This document shows positions 46,653 through 55,861 of a DNA stretch of 64,000 nucleotides, one piece after another. Each line of letters starts with the position of its first letter. The first letter of the stretch is position 1. The stretch spans positions 369,501-433,500 of the forward strand of contig NZ_NKFP01000001.1 in assembly GCF_002215035.1 (NCBI RefSeq), read 5' to 3'. The notes under the pieces were generated by a model. The model did not search any database. It saw nothing but the letters and a program-made list of their open reading frames with translations, and was not told the DNA's origin. Made by a program: the position numbers and the translations under genes. Source of the DNA: Leptolyngbya ohadii IS1. GTDB taxonomy: Bacteria > Cyanobacteriota > Cyanobacteriia > Elainellales > Elainellaceae.

Positions 46653-47345
46653 ATGAAACCTAAAAATATTGCCTTTATTACGATCGCCAGTCTCAGCCTT
46701 GCCGTTCCCATTGCTCTGGCACAGCGTCCGACTAACTCTCCTGCGAATCAACCCATGCACCACGGCGGCATGATGCACCACGGCGGTATGATGCACCACG
46801 GCGGCATGATGCAGGAAATGCAGGTTAGCAGCGAGTTTGAATACCTGACCAAGATGATTCCGCACCATCAAGAAGCGATCGATACTGCGCGACTCGTACT
46901 GGCAGGAAGCGATCGTCCCGAAATGAAACGCTTTGCCGAAGACATTATTCGGGTTCAAACGGCTGAAATTGAGCAAATGCGGCAGTGGCTCAGAGAATGG
47001 TATCCCGGACAGAATACTGAAGTTACATCGACACCGATGATGCGCGACTTGAACAGTTTACGCGGCGATGAACTGGATCAGGCGTTTTTAGAGGACATGA
47101 TCATGCACCACATGGGCGCAGTCATGATGTCCCAAATGTTACTCAACCGGAACTTAGTCCAGCATGAGTCCGTCCGTCCTTTTGCTCAACAAATTGCGAC
47201 GAGCCAGCGTCAGGAAATTAGGCAGATGCAAGCCTGGCTCCGCAGCTGGTTTGGGGTTACGGATGGAGGAATTAATGAAATTCCCCGTGCTGCTGTGGAT
47301 AGTGAAACTCTGCCGGATGTAAAAGATTTCATCTCCGTTTCATAA
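46653..47345 (+). CDS. DUF305 protein with His/Met-rich repeats
   Basis: A 230-residue secreted protein. The signal peptide ends near VPIALAQ. A triple repeat HHGGMM (about residues 36-54, potential copper ligands) follows, then two DUF305/ferritin-like helical halves, the first with MIPHHQEAIDTARLVL and the second with MIMHHMGAVMMSQMLL. The paired His-His motifs suggest metal binding. ATG 46653 fits the GAGGA 8 nt upstream; earlier in-frame starts are too close to it. Confidence 0.88.
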   Translation: MKPKNIAFITIASLSLAVPIALAQRPTNSPANQPMHHGGMMHHGGMMHHGGMMQEMQVSSEFEYLTKMIPHHQEAIDTARLVLAGSDRPEMKRFAEDIIRVQTAEIEQMRQWLREWYPGQNTEVTSTPMMRDLNSLRGDELDQAFLEDMIMHHMGAVMMSQMLLNRNLVQHESVRPFAQQIATSQRQEIRQMQAWLRSWFGVTDGGINEIPRAAVDSETLPDVKDFISVS

Positions 47346-47452
47346 TTCTGTGGCAAACTCTATCGGTTGTCCCTGTGCAAAATTCACTCTCTCAACTTCT
47401 TTCAATTTCTTTCAACCCCACCCACTCTTGACCTGACTACATTACTGTAACC

Positions 47453-48133
47453 ATGAGAAAAACTAGACTCTTTTTAGCACTTGGCAGCACGGTTTCTGCC
47501 CTGATTGTGGGATTGTCTGCCTGTGCAAACTCTGGCAGTCAAGCTACTGCGCCCACCAGCAACACGGCTCAGAATTCCAATCCGTCGATGTCTATGAGTC
47601 CGGGCATGGATCACGGTTCCATGATGAATATGAACCTGGGACCGAAAGACGAGAATTTTGATCTGCGCTTTATCGACGGTATGATTCCCCACCATCAGGG
47701 AGCTGTCAAAATGGCGCAGGAGGCACTGGCGAAGTCTCAGCGTCCCGAAATTAAACAGCTTGCCCAGGAAATTATTGGCGCACAGGAAAAGGAAATTGCT
47801 GAACTGCAAACCTGGCGGAAGTCCTGGTATCCCAGCGTGAGCGAGACTCCGATGATGTATCACGAACAAATGGGGCACATGATGCCAATGACGCAGGAAA
47901 TGCGCGACAGCATGATGATGAATATGGACTTAGGTGCAGCCGATGATCAGTTTGATCTGCGCTTCATCAACGCGATGATTCCGCACCATCAGGGGGCGAT
48001 CGACATGGCAAATCAGGCACTACAAAACAGCGATCGTTCTGAAATTAAGACTCTGGCTCAAAACATTATTAGCAGCCAGCAGCAGGAGATTAACCAGATG
48101 GAGCAGTGGCGGAAAGCCTGGTATGGGCAGTAG
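47453..48133 (+). CDS. DUF305 lipoprotein
   Basis: 226 residues with a lipoprotein signal (lipobox LSAC, Cys near residue 24). A Ser/Met-rich stretch and two DUF305 halves follow, each with DxxFDLRFI(D/N)xMIPHHQGA. It is a paralogue of the preceding gene and closes the copper cluster. Its likely role is extracytoplasmic copper binding; DUF305 is common in metal-resistance clusters but its biochemistry is poorly defined. Confidence 0.9.
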   Translation: MRKTRLFLALGSTVSALIVGLSACANSGSQATAPTSNTAQNSNPSMSMSPGMDHGSMMNMNLGPKDENFDLRFIDGMIPHHQGAVKMAQEALAKSQRPEIKQLAQEIIGAQEKEIAELQTWRKSWYPSVSETPMMYHEQMGHMMPMTQEMRDSMMMNMDLGAADDQFDLRFINAMIPHHQGAIDMANQALQNSDRSEIKTLAQNIISSQQQEINQMEQWRKAWYGQ

Positions 48134-48950
48134 GGGTTTAACTGTTCTCATATAGAGTCGCATATATAGAGCGCCTGGTCTGGTAGTTAAGCTTTCGGGT
48201 GCAAGCAGGGGCACTCACAGAAGAATTCCAGGCAGCAAAACGTTTTTCACTCTCGTAAGGTACTGAGGGTGTGGGTGCTTTGCCCTCCTACAGGGATACA
48301 GCTCTGCACCCCATTTCTGATACTCTATTAGCCTGAAAAAGGCTGTAAACTGTCATTTAATTCAATATTTAATTCAATCCTTAATCCAAGATTTAATCTA
48401 ATCCTTAATCCAACCCTTAATTCAAGATTTAATCTCATTCTTCAATATCCAATTCGATCGCCTCGTTATTCGATCGAGCAGGCGGGGCTTGTGCCTGTGC
48501 CGCAACTTCAGGCTGTGGACAGTAACTACCGCTGCTAGTAGAGCATGGAAAAAATCCGCTGGGGTTAGATCAGGGGAGGTTAGGAGAAGATCGAAGGCTT
48601 CTCAATTCCTTTTCTCTTCTTACCCCAATTGTAGAGAGTTGAGGGATGCATTCCCTTATTCCCTTTATTGCTGCTGCTGTTGCCATTCCCGTAAAAATAC
48701 TCGTGCTTTTGAGTAGTGCAGCAGTGAATGTTAGAGATCTATCTTTGGGTAGTTGAATAGTAAACTAACTTATAGTGGCGAATTTCAATTGTTACTTCTT
48801 TAACAATTTGTTAAATAGAGCATTTGACACGATTAGTTTTAAGTTTCTGCTACAGTCATCCACTCTGCTTGACTAGATGAAGAATTACTAGCAATTTGTT
48901 CTTAACACTGCTTTTTGGCTTCCCATACAATCAGGTGTAGCTGGTTATTT
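48134..48950. other. Non-coding region with degenerate repeats
   Basis: About 0.8 kb without a convincing gene. 48355-48445 consists of imperfect 11-13-nt copies of ttaattcaa/ttaatccaagattt. The 48489-48716 frame has no family-like features. The region presumably holds the promoter of the following kinase gene. Confidence 0.6.
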
Positions 48951-50990
48951 ATGCCTCACTTTCTCCAAAACCTGCTGGCTCCAGGTCAGTTTATTCCACA
49001 CGGACATTGCTATTTATGGCACACCCCCCTGGTTGGCTTGCATCTTCTCTCGGATGCCTTGATTGCCCTGTCTTATTACGGAATCTCTGTCTTCCTGGTC
49101 GCTTTAGCGATGAAACGGCAAGACCTGCCCTTTCGATGGCTGTTCTGGCTCTTTGCTGGGTTTATTGTTTCATGTGGCACAACTCACTGGTTAGAGGTCG
49201 CGACGCTCTGGCAGCCCGTTTACTGGCTTTCTGGAGGGGTGAAAGCGGCTACTGCCTTAGTCTCTGTTGCAACCGCAATAGAACTCATCCCGTTATTTCC
49301 TAAAGCTCTGGCACTGCCCAGTCAGGAACAGTTGAAGGCAATTAACCAGCAGCTAGAACAGGAGATTGAAGAACGCAAAGCGATCGAAGCTGCACTGAGA
49401 GAGAGTGAACGTCGCAATGCTGAACTATCGGCAGCAACATTGAAGGAGAAAGACAATCTGCTGCACCTGTTCGCCCAATATGCGCCTGCGGGAATTGCCA
49501 TGTTTGATCAGGAGATGCACTACCTGATAGCCAGCCAGCGGTGGGCAGATGACTATGAAATGGAGCCGTTTGAAGCGCTAATTGGACGATCGCACTATGA
49601 GGTTCGTCCCTATATGCCAGAGCAATGGAAACAGGTGCATCAGCGGTGTTTAGCAGGAGCAACTGAACGATGCGAAGAAGACCTGCTTGTCCGAGCAGAC
49701 GGCATTCAAAAGCTGGTGTGTTGGGAGGTTCGTCCCTGGTATCAGGCATCGGGAGAAGTGGGCGGCATCATCATCTTTTCTGAAGACATCACCCACCGCA
49801 AGCAGGCAGAGCGGACGTTGCAACAGCTCAATACTGAACTGGAACAGCGCGTGGCAGAACGGACAGTCGAGCTTACTGCTCTTAGCGATCGCCTCAGAGA
49901 AGCCCAGGAAATTGCCCGCATTGGCAGTTGGGAGTACGATCCGGTAACAACCCAAATCAGCTGGTCTGATGAAATCTTTCATACCTTTGCCTTATTGCCG
50001 GGGCAACCCGTCCCAAGCTATGAGCAACACTTGAAAGAGAACTTCTTGCCTGAAGATGCGGCACGGCTTGATGCAGCGGTGACACGAGCATTAGAGCAGG
50101 GAGAATCCTATGAGGTAGACTTGCAAATCATTCGGTCAGATGGCGCAACGGGCTGGATTGTAGCTAAGGGTAAACCCATCCTCAATGCAGACCAGCAGGT
50201 AGTGCGACTGGTGGGGACAGCTTTGGACATTACTGAACGCAAGACCCTTGAGCTAGAGCAGCAGCGGTTGAGCCAGATGAAGGACGAGTTTCTGAGTACT
50301 GTCTCCCATGAACTGCGATCGCCCCTTGCCAGTATCAAGATGGCGATTCATCTTCTGGAGATCAAGCTGGGGCAAGCCCTGCCGATGCTGGAAAGGGAGA
50401 ATCAAGTCCAGTCTCAGCAAATCTGGCAATATTTGAGCATTCTCCACCAGCAATGCGATCAAGAGCTGGAGATTGTAAACAATCTGCTGGATTTACAGCG
50501 GCTAGAGGCAGGAGGCGTGACTAAAACCCTTGCCCCAATTCAAGTTCTGGAGTGGATCGATCAGGTGACATCGGCTTACAAAGAACGGGCACAGGAACGA
50601 CAGCAGCAGTTGCAGCTATTACTTCCTCCCTCATCGCCTGAGCTAAATTCAGACTCTGAGATCCTGACCAGCGTACTGCGAGAGCTGCTGACCAACGCCT
50701 GCAAATACACTCCTCCCGGCGAAACGATTACCGTTCAGGCGCAATCCCTAGAAAGCAACATCAAGATCATTGTGCAGAATTCAGGCAGCTTTATTCCTCA
50801 AGCAGAGCTATCGCGCATCTTTGACAAGTTCTACCGAATTCCGGGAGGCGATCCCTGGAAGCAAGGCGGGACAGGGCTGGGGCTGGCGCTTGCGAAGAAA
50901 CAGATTGAATATTTGGGTGGGTTAATGCAGGTGGAAAGCGATCCGTCAGGCGTGAGGTTTGTCGTTAGTTTGCCTCTGGATGCTGCGTAA
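48951..50990 (+). CDS. Ethylene-receptor-like PAS sensor histidine kinase
   Basis: 679 residues. The N-terminal three-helix ethylene-binding-type domain (ISDALIALSYY-like LSDALIALSYYGIS, then FIVSCGTTHWLEV) keeps Asp35, Tyr42 and the copper ligands Cys75 and His79 of ETR1-type receptors. The Pro that normally follows the Ile is Ser46. A coiled coil and two PAS domains (second: GSWEYDPVTTQISW) come next, then a HisKA H-box (STVSHELRSPLASIK) and HATPase domain (LLTNACKYTPPGE, GGTGLGLAL). Start at ATG 48951 is preferred over TTG 48915. No cognate regulator is adjacent. Confidence 0.88.
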   Translation: MPHFLQNLLAPGQFIPHGHCYLWHTPLVGLHLLSDALIALSYYGISVFLVALAMKRQDLPFRWLFWLFAGFIVSCGTTHWLEVATLWQPVYWLSGGVKAATALVSVATAIELIPLFPKALALPSQEQLKAINQQLEQEIEERKAIEAALRESERRNAELSAATLKEKDNLLHLFAQYAPAGIAMFDQEMHYLIASQRWADDYEMEPFEALIGRSHYEVRPYMPEQWKQVHQRCLAGATERCEEDLLVRADGIQKLVCWEVRPWYQASGEVGGIIIFSEDITHRKQAERTLQQLNTELEQRVAERTVELTALSDRLREAQEIARIGSWEYDPVTTQISWSDEIFHTFALLPGQPVPSYEQHLKENFLPEDAARLDAAVTRALEQGESYEVDLQIIRSDGATGWIVAKGKPILNADQQVVRLVGTALDITERKTLELEQQRLSQMKDEFLSTVSHELRSPLASIKMAIHLLEIKLGQALPMLERENQVQSQQIWQYLSILHQQCDQELEIVNNLLDLQRLEAGGVTKTLAPIQVLEWIDQVTSAYKERAQERQQQLQLLLPPSSPELNSDSEILTSVLRELLTNACKYTPPGETITVQAQSLESNIKIIVQNSGSFIPQAELSRIFDKFYRIPGGDPWKQGGTGLGLALAKKQIEYLGGLMQVESDPSGVRFVVSLPLDAA

Positions 50991-51090
50991 CATAATCTAT
51001 TCAACTCTATTGAACTCTGTTTTTTAACACACCGTTTGCTGATCCCTTGCTACGATTCTGGAATCCCATCCCTAAGCATTCTGGCTGTTT

Positions 51091-51300
51091 ATGAATCAGC
51101 CTCCATCGTTGATTGGATTTACGGTCTATCGGACTTCTGATTGCATCATCATTCGTTCGGGGTTTACGGATGTGCCTGGCTGGCACATTATCTGTAGCTG
51201 CCGATCGTACGAACAAGCCCTTGAAGCCGCTCAAAGTGCTTCTCAAATCCGACAATTGCCCCTGATTGCACAGCAAGACGTTTCACAGCCTTTGCATTAG
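51091..51300 (+). CDS. Small hypothetical protein, tandem paralogue 1
   Basis: A 69-residue soluble protein. The core (GFTVYRTSDCIIIRSGFTD, PGWHIICSCRSYEQALEAAQ) is nearly identical to that of the next small gene. The function is unknown. The conserved W-H-x-I-C-S-C segment is striking and could bind metal or cofactor. Confidence 0.6.
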   Translation: MNQPPSLIGFTVYRTSDCIIIRSGFTDVPGWHIICSCRSYEQALEAAQSASQIRQLPLIAQQDVSQPLH

Positions 51301-51430
51301 AAAAATCAACACAGCTGTAACTTTAGATTATCCTTCTACATATCTATTAACGAACCGTATTTGTTCACGTAACATTCTGATTGCTTGCTACGATCGCAAA
51401 ACCACCCCACTATCGAGCGTTATAAACGCA

Positions 51431-51619
51431 ATGAACCACCCTCAAATGTTGACTGGATTCACTGTCTATCAAACCTTTGGTTTTGTCACGATTCGTTCAG
51501 GATTCTCAGATATCCCTGGCTGGCACGTTATCTGTAGCTGCCGATCGTATGAACAAGCCGTTGAAGCGGCTCAAAGTGCTTCTCGCTCCAGACAACAACC
51601 CTTCAAAACCAGCATTTGA
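51431..51619 (+). CDS. Small hypothetical protein, tandem paralogue 2
   Basis: A 62-residue protein; LTGFTVYQTFGFVTIRSGFS and PGWHVICSCRSYEQAVEAAQ match paralogue 1. ATG 51431 was chosen because similarity begins there; an upstream in-frame extension from 51266 has no counterpart. Selection on two diverged copies supports real genes. Confidence 0.6.
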   Translation: MNHPQMLTGFTVYQTFGFVTIRSGFSDIPGWHVICSCRSYEQAVEAAQSASRSRQQPFKTSI

Positions 51620-51629
51620 TGTTGCGAAA

Positions 51630-53003
51630 TCATAGGGCAACGGGAATCCATAAGCCCTGCCGAGTATCAATCACCCGCCTCGATTCAGGAACAGCTCGAC
51701 AACCAATGCCCGTTGCTTTGCCAGTGGACGATAAATAGACTGTGAACATCAGCAAGACCGACTCATCTTCATACGCGTGGGTCGGCATCGGACAGTTCTC
51801 CTGGAAGACTGCCAGCATATTCCTGTACCAATCATCATCGTCAAAATCAGGATCATAGGTATTGATGACTTCTTCCCCGTTTTCCCAGAGGATGATGCCC
51901 GCCCCCTCCCGACCATAGATCGGTTTCTCCCACACCTGCGTTAAGCGGTAGGACTTTGCCTCTTCATAGGTGCAGTAGGTTTGGGGAATAAGCGCTTTGA
52001 TCCACTGCTGAGTTTCCGGATCAAATCTGTCGGAGTGAATGCCTTCCCACAAGAACGCAAAGAAGCCCTTGTTCTGGATGATTTCAGACCGGATGGGCGG
52101 CACTCGATAGAGTTTCTGCTCTAGCCCCAGCTGCTGAAGATAGTCCCAGGGTCTTGCCGCAGGAATGCTGCTCAAGTCATTGCCGCTAACAATCTCCCCT
52201 TTTTCCTCAATCAGCCATTCATTGGGATAGTGCAGGAACAGGTATTGCACTGGACTCCCATCTGGAGCTTTGAGGGTAACGTCTTTGGCAATATCCGTTT
52301 CAATCACCAGATCTTCGGCATATAAAAACTGAGCCTTGCCACCGAACTGCTGGAAGTATCCCATTCGGGCATCAAATGACAGGATATCTTCGTGTGCTTC
52401 CGCGTAGGGGAAGGAGAAATAGACCTTATCCCTCCCGTGCCGATAGGCAGGAAAGGACTGCTTAAGGTACTGGATAAAGTCCTGGGTGTGGCTCTCTCCA
52501 AGCTGCTTATTAGGACACTGATAGCCAAAATGTTCGACAATCAGCGTGTTAAACACGAAGGTTTCTGCCCAGAAGCCCGGCGTGGCAGAGTTCGCTTCCA
52601 GCACCTTAAAGTCATCCATCTGAAACCGATCGTTTTTGAAGGCGATCGGGTTAACCGCAATATCCAGCCGCATTTCCGAAGCAGGTGTGTTGCAGGCAAG
52701 AAACTGGGGAATGTAGTCCTCTGGATAGCCCCACTCCAGGATCTCGGCTTCGCTGAGGTACTGAAAAATTTGAGCGGTAGACGTAGCCAGCGACCAGAAC
52801 GCCTCAGCCGCTTTACGGATTGCCTGACAGAAGTGAGGGCTGACTACCAGCGGATCAAACACCAGGTAGGGGCGATAGGTTTGACCCTTCCCCTCAAACA
52901 GGGTGAGAACGTCCGCAGGCAGATTAGAGTAGGCTTCCTGGGATAGGCGATCGAAGAACTGGTATTTGGGCTGACCCTTCAGAGCAGTGTGGAGTAATTT
53001 CAT
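51630..53003 (-). CDS. ygiC: Glutathionylspermidine synthase-family ATP-grasp protein (YgiC-like)
   Basis: A 457-residue protein of the GSP_synth ATP-grasp family, with KVLEANSATPGFWAETFVFN, a substrate/ATP region LWEGIHSD and the late motif VWEKPIYGREGAGI. The length fits standalone YgiC/YjfC-type ligases without the amidase half. The ligated substrates are not known. Its start lies 2 nt after the stop of the upstream lipoprotein gene, whose 3' end supplies the GGGAGG ribosome-binding site. The pair repeats the ygiB-ygiC arrangement of enterobacteria. Confidence 0.85.
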   Translation of the reverse strand: MKLLHTALKGQPKYQFFDRLSQEAYSNLPADVLTLFEGKGQTYRPYLVFDPLVVSPHFCQAIRKAAEAFWSLATSTAQIFQYLSEAEILEWGYPEDYIPQFLACNTPASEMRLDIAVNPIAFKNDRFQMDDFKVLEANSATPGFWAETFVFNTLIVEHFGYQCPNKQLGESHTQDFIQYLKQSFPAYRHGRDKVYFSFPYAEAHEDILSFDARMGYFQQFGGKAQFLYAEDLVIETDIAKDVTLKAPDGSPVQYLFLHYPNEWLIEEKGEIVSGNDLSSIPAARPWDYLQQLGLEQKLYRVPPIRSEIIQNKGFFAFLWEGIHSDRFDPETQQWIKALIPQTYCTYEEAKSYRLTQVWEKPIYGREGAGIILWENGEEVINTYDPDFDDDDWYRNMLAVFQENCPMPTHAYEDESVLLMFTVYLSSTGKATGIGCRAVPESRRVIDTRQGLWIPVAL

Positions 53004-53005
53004 CG

Positions 53006-53548
53006 TTAGCCTCCCAATCTTCCAGATCCGCTATTGCTGCTGCCAAAGCTCATTCCTCGGCTGGCACCGCTAGTTTTTCCTGCATTGACTCTGACACCGG
53101 GGGCATCAAAGGATGCCGTAGAGCGGACAGGGGCTGTATTGATCGAAGGGCTGCTTCTGGATGGAGATCGCACGATCGAGCCGTTATTGTCCATCAAAGG
53201 AGTGCCCGACTGATTTGTAATGATGGACTTTGAGAGAGGAACCGATCCGCCGACCGTAGCACCGGGCGATCGGGGAACGTTGCGCTCCACAATAATGGAT
53301 TTGCCGCTGCCCGCGCGGTAGAAAACGGTGGAGTTGCCAGGATTGTAGTAGTAGCCCGCAGCACCCGTGTGGTTGTCACAGTCGTCTCGAAGGTCTGGGG
53401 TTTGCCGTTGAGCATCACAGACCTGGGCACCGTTTATCTCATAAACTTGCGTGTTCTTCGGTAGTGAAGGTTCGCATCCACTGATGTAGAGCGCGGTCAG
53501 CAGTCCCAGAGAACCGTAGATCAGGAATTTGAGAGATTGCGTCATCAT
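53006..53548 (-). CDS. YgiB-like (DUF1190) lipoprotein
   Basis: 180 residues with a lipoprotein signal (ISGC lipobox, Cys near residue 25). It has a Cys-containing domain (YEINGAQVCDAQRQ, DDCDNHTGAAGYYYNPGNST) and a Ser/Gly-rich tail ending GSGRLGG, as in the YgiB/UPF0441 family. It is translationally linked to the YgiC-like gene, suggesting a shared envelope function. Confidence 0.75.
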   Translation of the reverse strand: MMTQSLKFLIYGSLGLLTALYISGCEPSLPKNTQVYEINGAQVCDAQRQTPDLRDDCDNHTGAAGYYYNPGNSTVFYRAGSGKSIIVERNVPRSPGATVGGSVPLSKSIITNQSGTPLMDNNGSIVRSPSRSSPSINTAPVRSTASFDAPGVRVNAGKTSGASRGMSFGSSNSGSGRLGG

Positions 53549-53959
53549 GATTGGGAAGTCGTCTATTGGTATATTCTGCTTCGACTCTGAAAAGCGGGTT
53601 GAGTAGAGGGTTCAGGAGCCAGCAGCGAGACCGAAGGCACTGAAAGAACGATCGAATTCTGGGCAAAGGAAACAGGACAACGAAGCTATGTCTCCTTGGC
53701 AGGACGATCGCAGCAGGATGGTTTGTCTCTCCCTAAAAAATGAAGTTAGATCAGACACTTTAGAGCCGCCTATATGTATTATTGACAGCATCAATAGCTG
53801 AGCAGCCATCTCCGGAAAGATCGAGTTTTTAAGAAAGCGAAGCGGGTCTTAATCAGTTTCCCTCTACGCAAGTCTGGAATCGAACTTCAGGGAAGCCGAA
53901 ACCTGCCGGATAATTTCCGCTACAATTCAGCGGTTTGAATCCAGAGTCACAGCTTCACA
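53549..53959. other. Divergent intergenic region, ygiB-like / amidase
   Basis: 411 nt with no supported gene; it should contain promoters for both directions. No clear operator or terminator seen. Confidence 0.5.
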
Positions 53960-55333
53960 ATGACCCATCATCCATTCACGGCAGTCGAATTCCTTGCTGA
54001 GTATCGGTCAGGCAAAATTTCAGCGGAGGACTTTCTGACCCAAACGCTTCAGACGATCGCGGAGCAGGAACCCGCAGTTCAGGCGTGGGAATATCTCGAT
54101 CCAGAAGCAGCCCTGAAGCAGTCGAGAATCCTCGATAGTCAGTCTACCAATCGCCTTAAGACCTTGCAGGGAATTCCGATCGCCGTCAAGGACATCTTTG
54201 CCACTGCCGATATGCCGACGGGGTGGGGAACGCCGATTCACCAGGGAACAATGCGTGGATACGATGCGGCGGCTGTGGAGAAATTGCGTCAGGCGGGAGC
54301 GATTATTTTAGGTAAAACCGTCACCACGGAGTATGCAACGGCTCGACCCGGCAAAACCCGCAATCCCCATCAGCCAAATCATACGCCCGGAGGCAGTTCT
54401 AGTGGTTCAGCCGCAGCGGTAGCCTCTGGAATGGTGACTTTGGCGATCGGCACCCAAACGATGGGATCAATTTTGCGACCCGCTGCCTACTGTGGCGTCA
54501 TTGGCTTTAAGCCCAGCTTTGGATCGATCTCTCGCTATGGCGTCATGCCCGTTTGTCGGGAGTTGGATCATGTGGGAATCTTTGCCCGCACCGTTAGCGA
54601 TATCCAGCTTCTCTGCTCCGTGCTTGCGGCACCCGACGGACGCGACCCCGACTGCTGCGGTAATCCAGGCTTACAGCATTGGCTGAAATCGCCCGCAGAA
54701 CCCGATCGGAGCAACCCAATTCATTCAGCTTCCGATCGCCCTCTGCGCCCTCTGCGCCCCCTGCGCCTCGCCCTCTGGAAAACTCCTTTCTGGCAGCTCA
54801 TCGAACTGGAAACCCAGCAGCATTTCCTCGACTGCGCCACCCAACTAACGGACTCCGGTGTGGAAATTGAGGCGATCGAAACCCCCTCTGCTTTTGCAGA
54901 CTGCTATGAAGATACCCAGACGCTGATGGCGGTAGGATTGGCGGTGCATCATGGGCAAGACTACGATCGCCATTTCGATCAGCTTTCGCCCAAACTGCGG
55001 GCATGGATTGAAAGGGGCAGACAAACTTCAGGCATAGACTACGGCAAAGCACGCCAGAAAACGGTTGCCTACAGCACGGCACTCGCTCCAATCTTTTCAA
55101 ACTACGACGCTATCCTGATGCCCGTCACTACTGGACCTGCCCCCGCCGATCTGGAGGACACTGGCTCCCCCATATTCTGCACCTTTGCGACGCTCTGTGG
55201 CTTACCTGCCCTCAGTATTCCCGCCGGTCGGGCTGCGAATGGTTTGCCGCTTGCAGTACAGCTTGTTGGACAACGGTACAACGATCGCACCTTGCTTCAG
55301 ATCGCAAATGAAATATACCCGCGATTGCAATAG
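53960..55333 (+). CDS. Amidase-signature hydrolase
   Basis: A 457-residue amidase-signature enzyme (GatA/AtzE-like fold). The Ser-Ser-Lys triad is visible: Lys77 (GIPIAVKDIF), the GGSSSGSAAA stretch with cis-Ser at about 146-147, and nucleophile Ser170 (TMGSILRPA). It hydrolyses C-N amide bonds. The substrate is unknown; lack of gatB/gatC neighbours and sequence style argue against the tRNA amidotransferase subunit. It is convergent with the GbsR-like regulator gene, leaving 1 nt between stops. Confidence 0.88.
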   Translation: MTHHPFTAVEFLAEYRSGKISAEDFLTQTLQTIAEQEPAVQAWEYLDPEAALKQSRILDSQSTNRLKTLQGIPIAVKDIFATADMPTGWGTPIHQGTMRGYDAAAVEKLRQAGAIILGKTVTTEYATARPGKTRNPHQPNHTPGGSSSGSAAAVASGMVTLAIGTQTMGSILRPAAYCGVIGFKPSFGSISRYGVMPVCRELDHVGIFARTVSDIQLLCSVLAAPDGRDPDCCGNPGLQHWLKSPAEPDRSNPIHSASDRPLRPLRPLRLALWKTPFWQLIELETQQHFLDCATQLTDSGVEIEAIETPSAFADCYEDTQTLMAVGLAVHHGQDYDRHFDQLSPKLRAWIERGRQTSGIDYGKARQKTVAYSTALAPIFSNYDAILMPVTTGPAPADLEDTGSPIFCTFATLCGLPALSIPAGRAANGLPLAVQLVGQRYNDRTLLQIANEIYPRLQ

Positions 55334-55334
55334 A

Positions 55335-55829
55335 CTACGATCGTTCTGCTTCCCAGCGGGCATTCAGCAGCGGCAGTTCTCGTTCCCAGAAGGCGTGGAT
55401 ATCGTGCATTTCCTGCAAACGCTCTTTTTGGGGTGGGGCGGCGTCGCGCATCATCTCCAGACCGTGCTGGGCAACTTCTCGAAAGGCTGTCACCTGCCTC
55501 AGAAAATAGTTGCAGGTTTCTCTCCAGACCCCTGACCTGATTTGAAAGAAGTCGCGTCGATCGCCCGGTAGACGAATCCGCTCAATTAGCTGAAGCTGAA
55601 GCAGCAGGCGAGTCATAGTGCTGATTGATCCCTTGCTAGCCTGGAGAATTTCGGCTAATTCCGTGTGCGACTGTTGAGGTGGCTCACAGATCAGCAGCCA
55701 GCCAAAAATCCGACCTGACATTCTGGGCAATCCGCCTGCTTCAAACCTCAGACCGACCTCTTCGACAAATTCAATTTGTTTGGGAGAAGGATGAAGATTC
55801 AATTTCTTTAACGAATTACGACACCACAA
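55335..55829 (-). CDS. GbsR/MarR-family transcriptional regulator
   Basis: A 164-residue winged-helix protein: EFVEEVGLRFEAGGLPRMSG, RIFGWLLICEPPQQSHTELA, then the recognition helix ASKGSISTMTRLLLQLQLIE and wing RIRLPGDRRDFF. This is the GbsR-like branch of MarR, often linked to osmolyte or transport genes. The start is uncertain (TTG at 55829, or a TTG ten codons later). A 12-bp palindrome lies just upstream. Confidence 0.82.
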   Translation of the reverse strand: MWCRNSLKKLNLHPSPKQIEFVEEVGLRFEAGGLPRMSGRIFGWLLICEPPQQSHTELAEILQASKGSISTMTRLLLQLQLIERIRLPGDRRDFFQIRSGVWRETCNYFLRQVTAFREVAQHGLEMMRDAAPPQKERLQEMHDIHAFWERELPLLNARWEAERS

Positions 55830-55849
55830 CTATTCAAGCATAGCACATT

Positions 55850-55861
55850 CTGAACGTTCAG
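55850..55861. promoter_or_regulatory. 12-bp palindrome CTGAACGTTCAG, possible autoregulatory operator
   Basis: Perfect self-complementary site 21 nt upstream of the GbsR/MarR-like start. MarR-family regulators commonly bind such palindromes at their own promoters; binding is inferred from position only. Confidence 0.4.
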
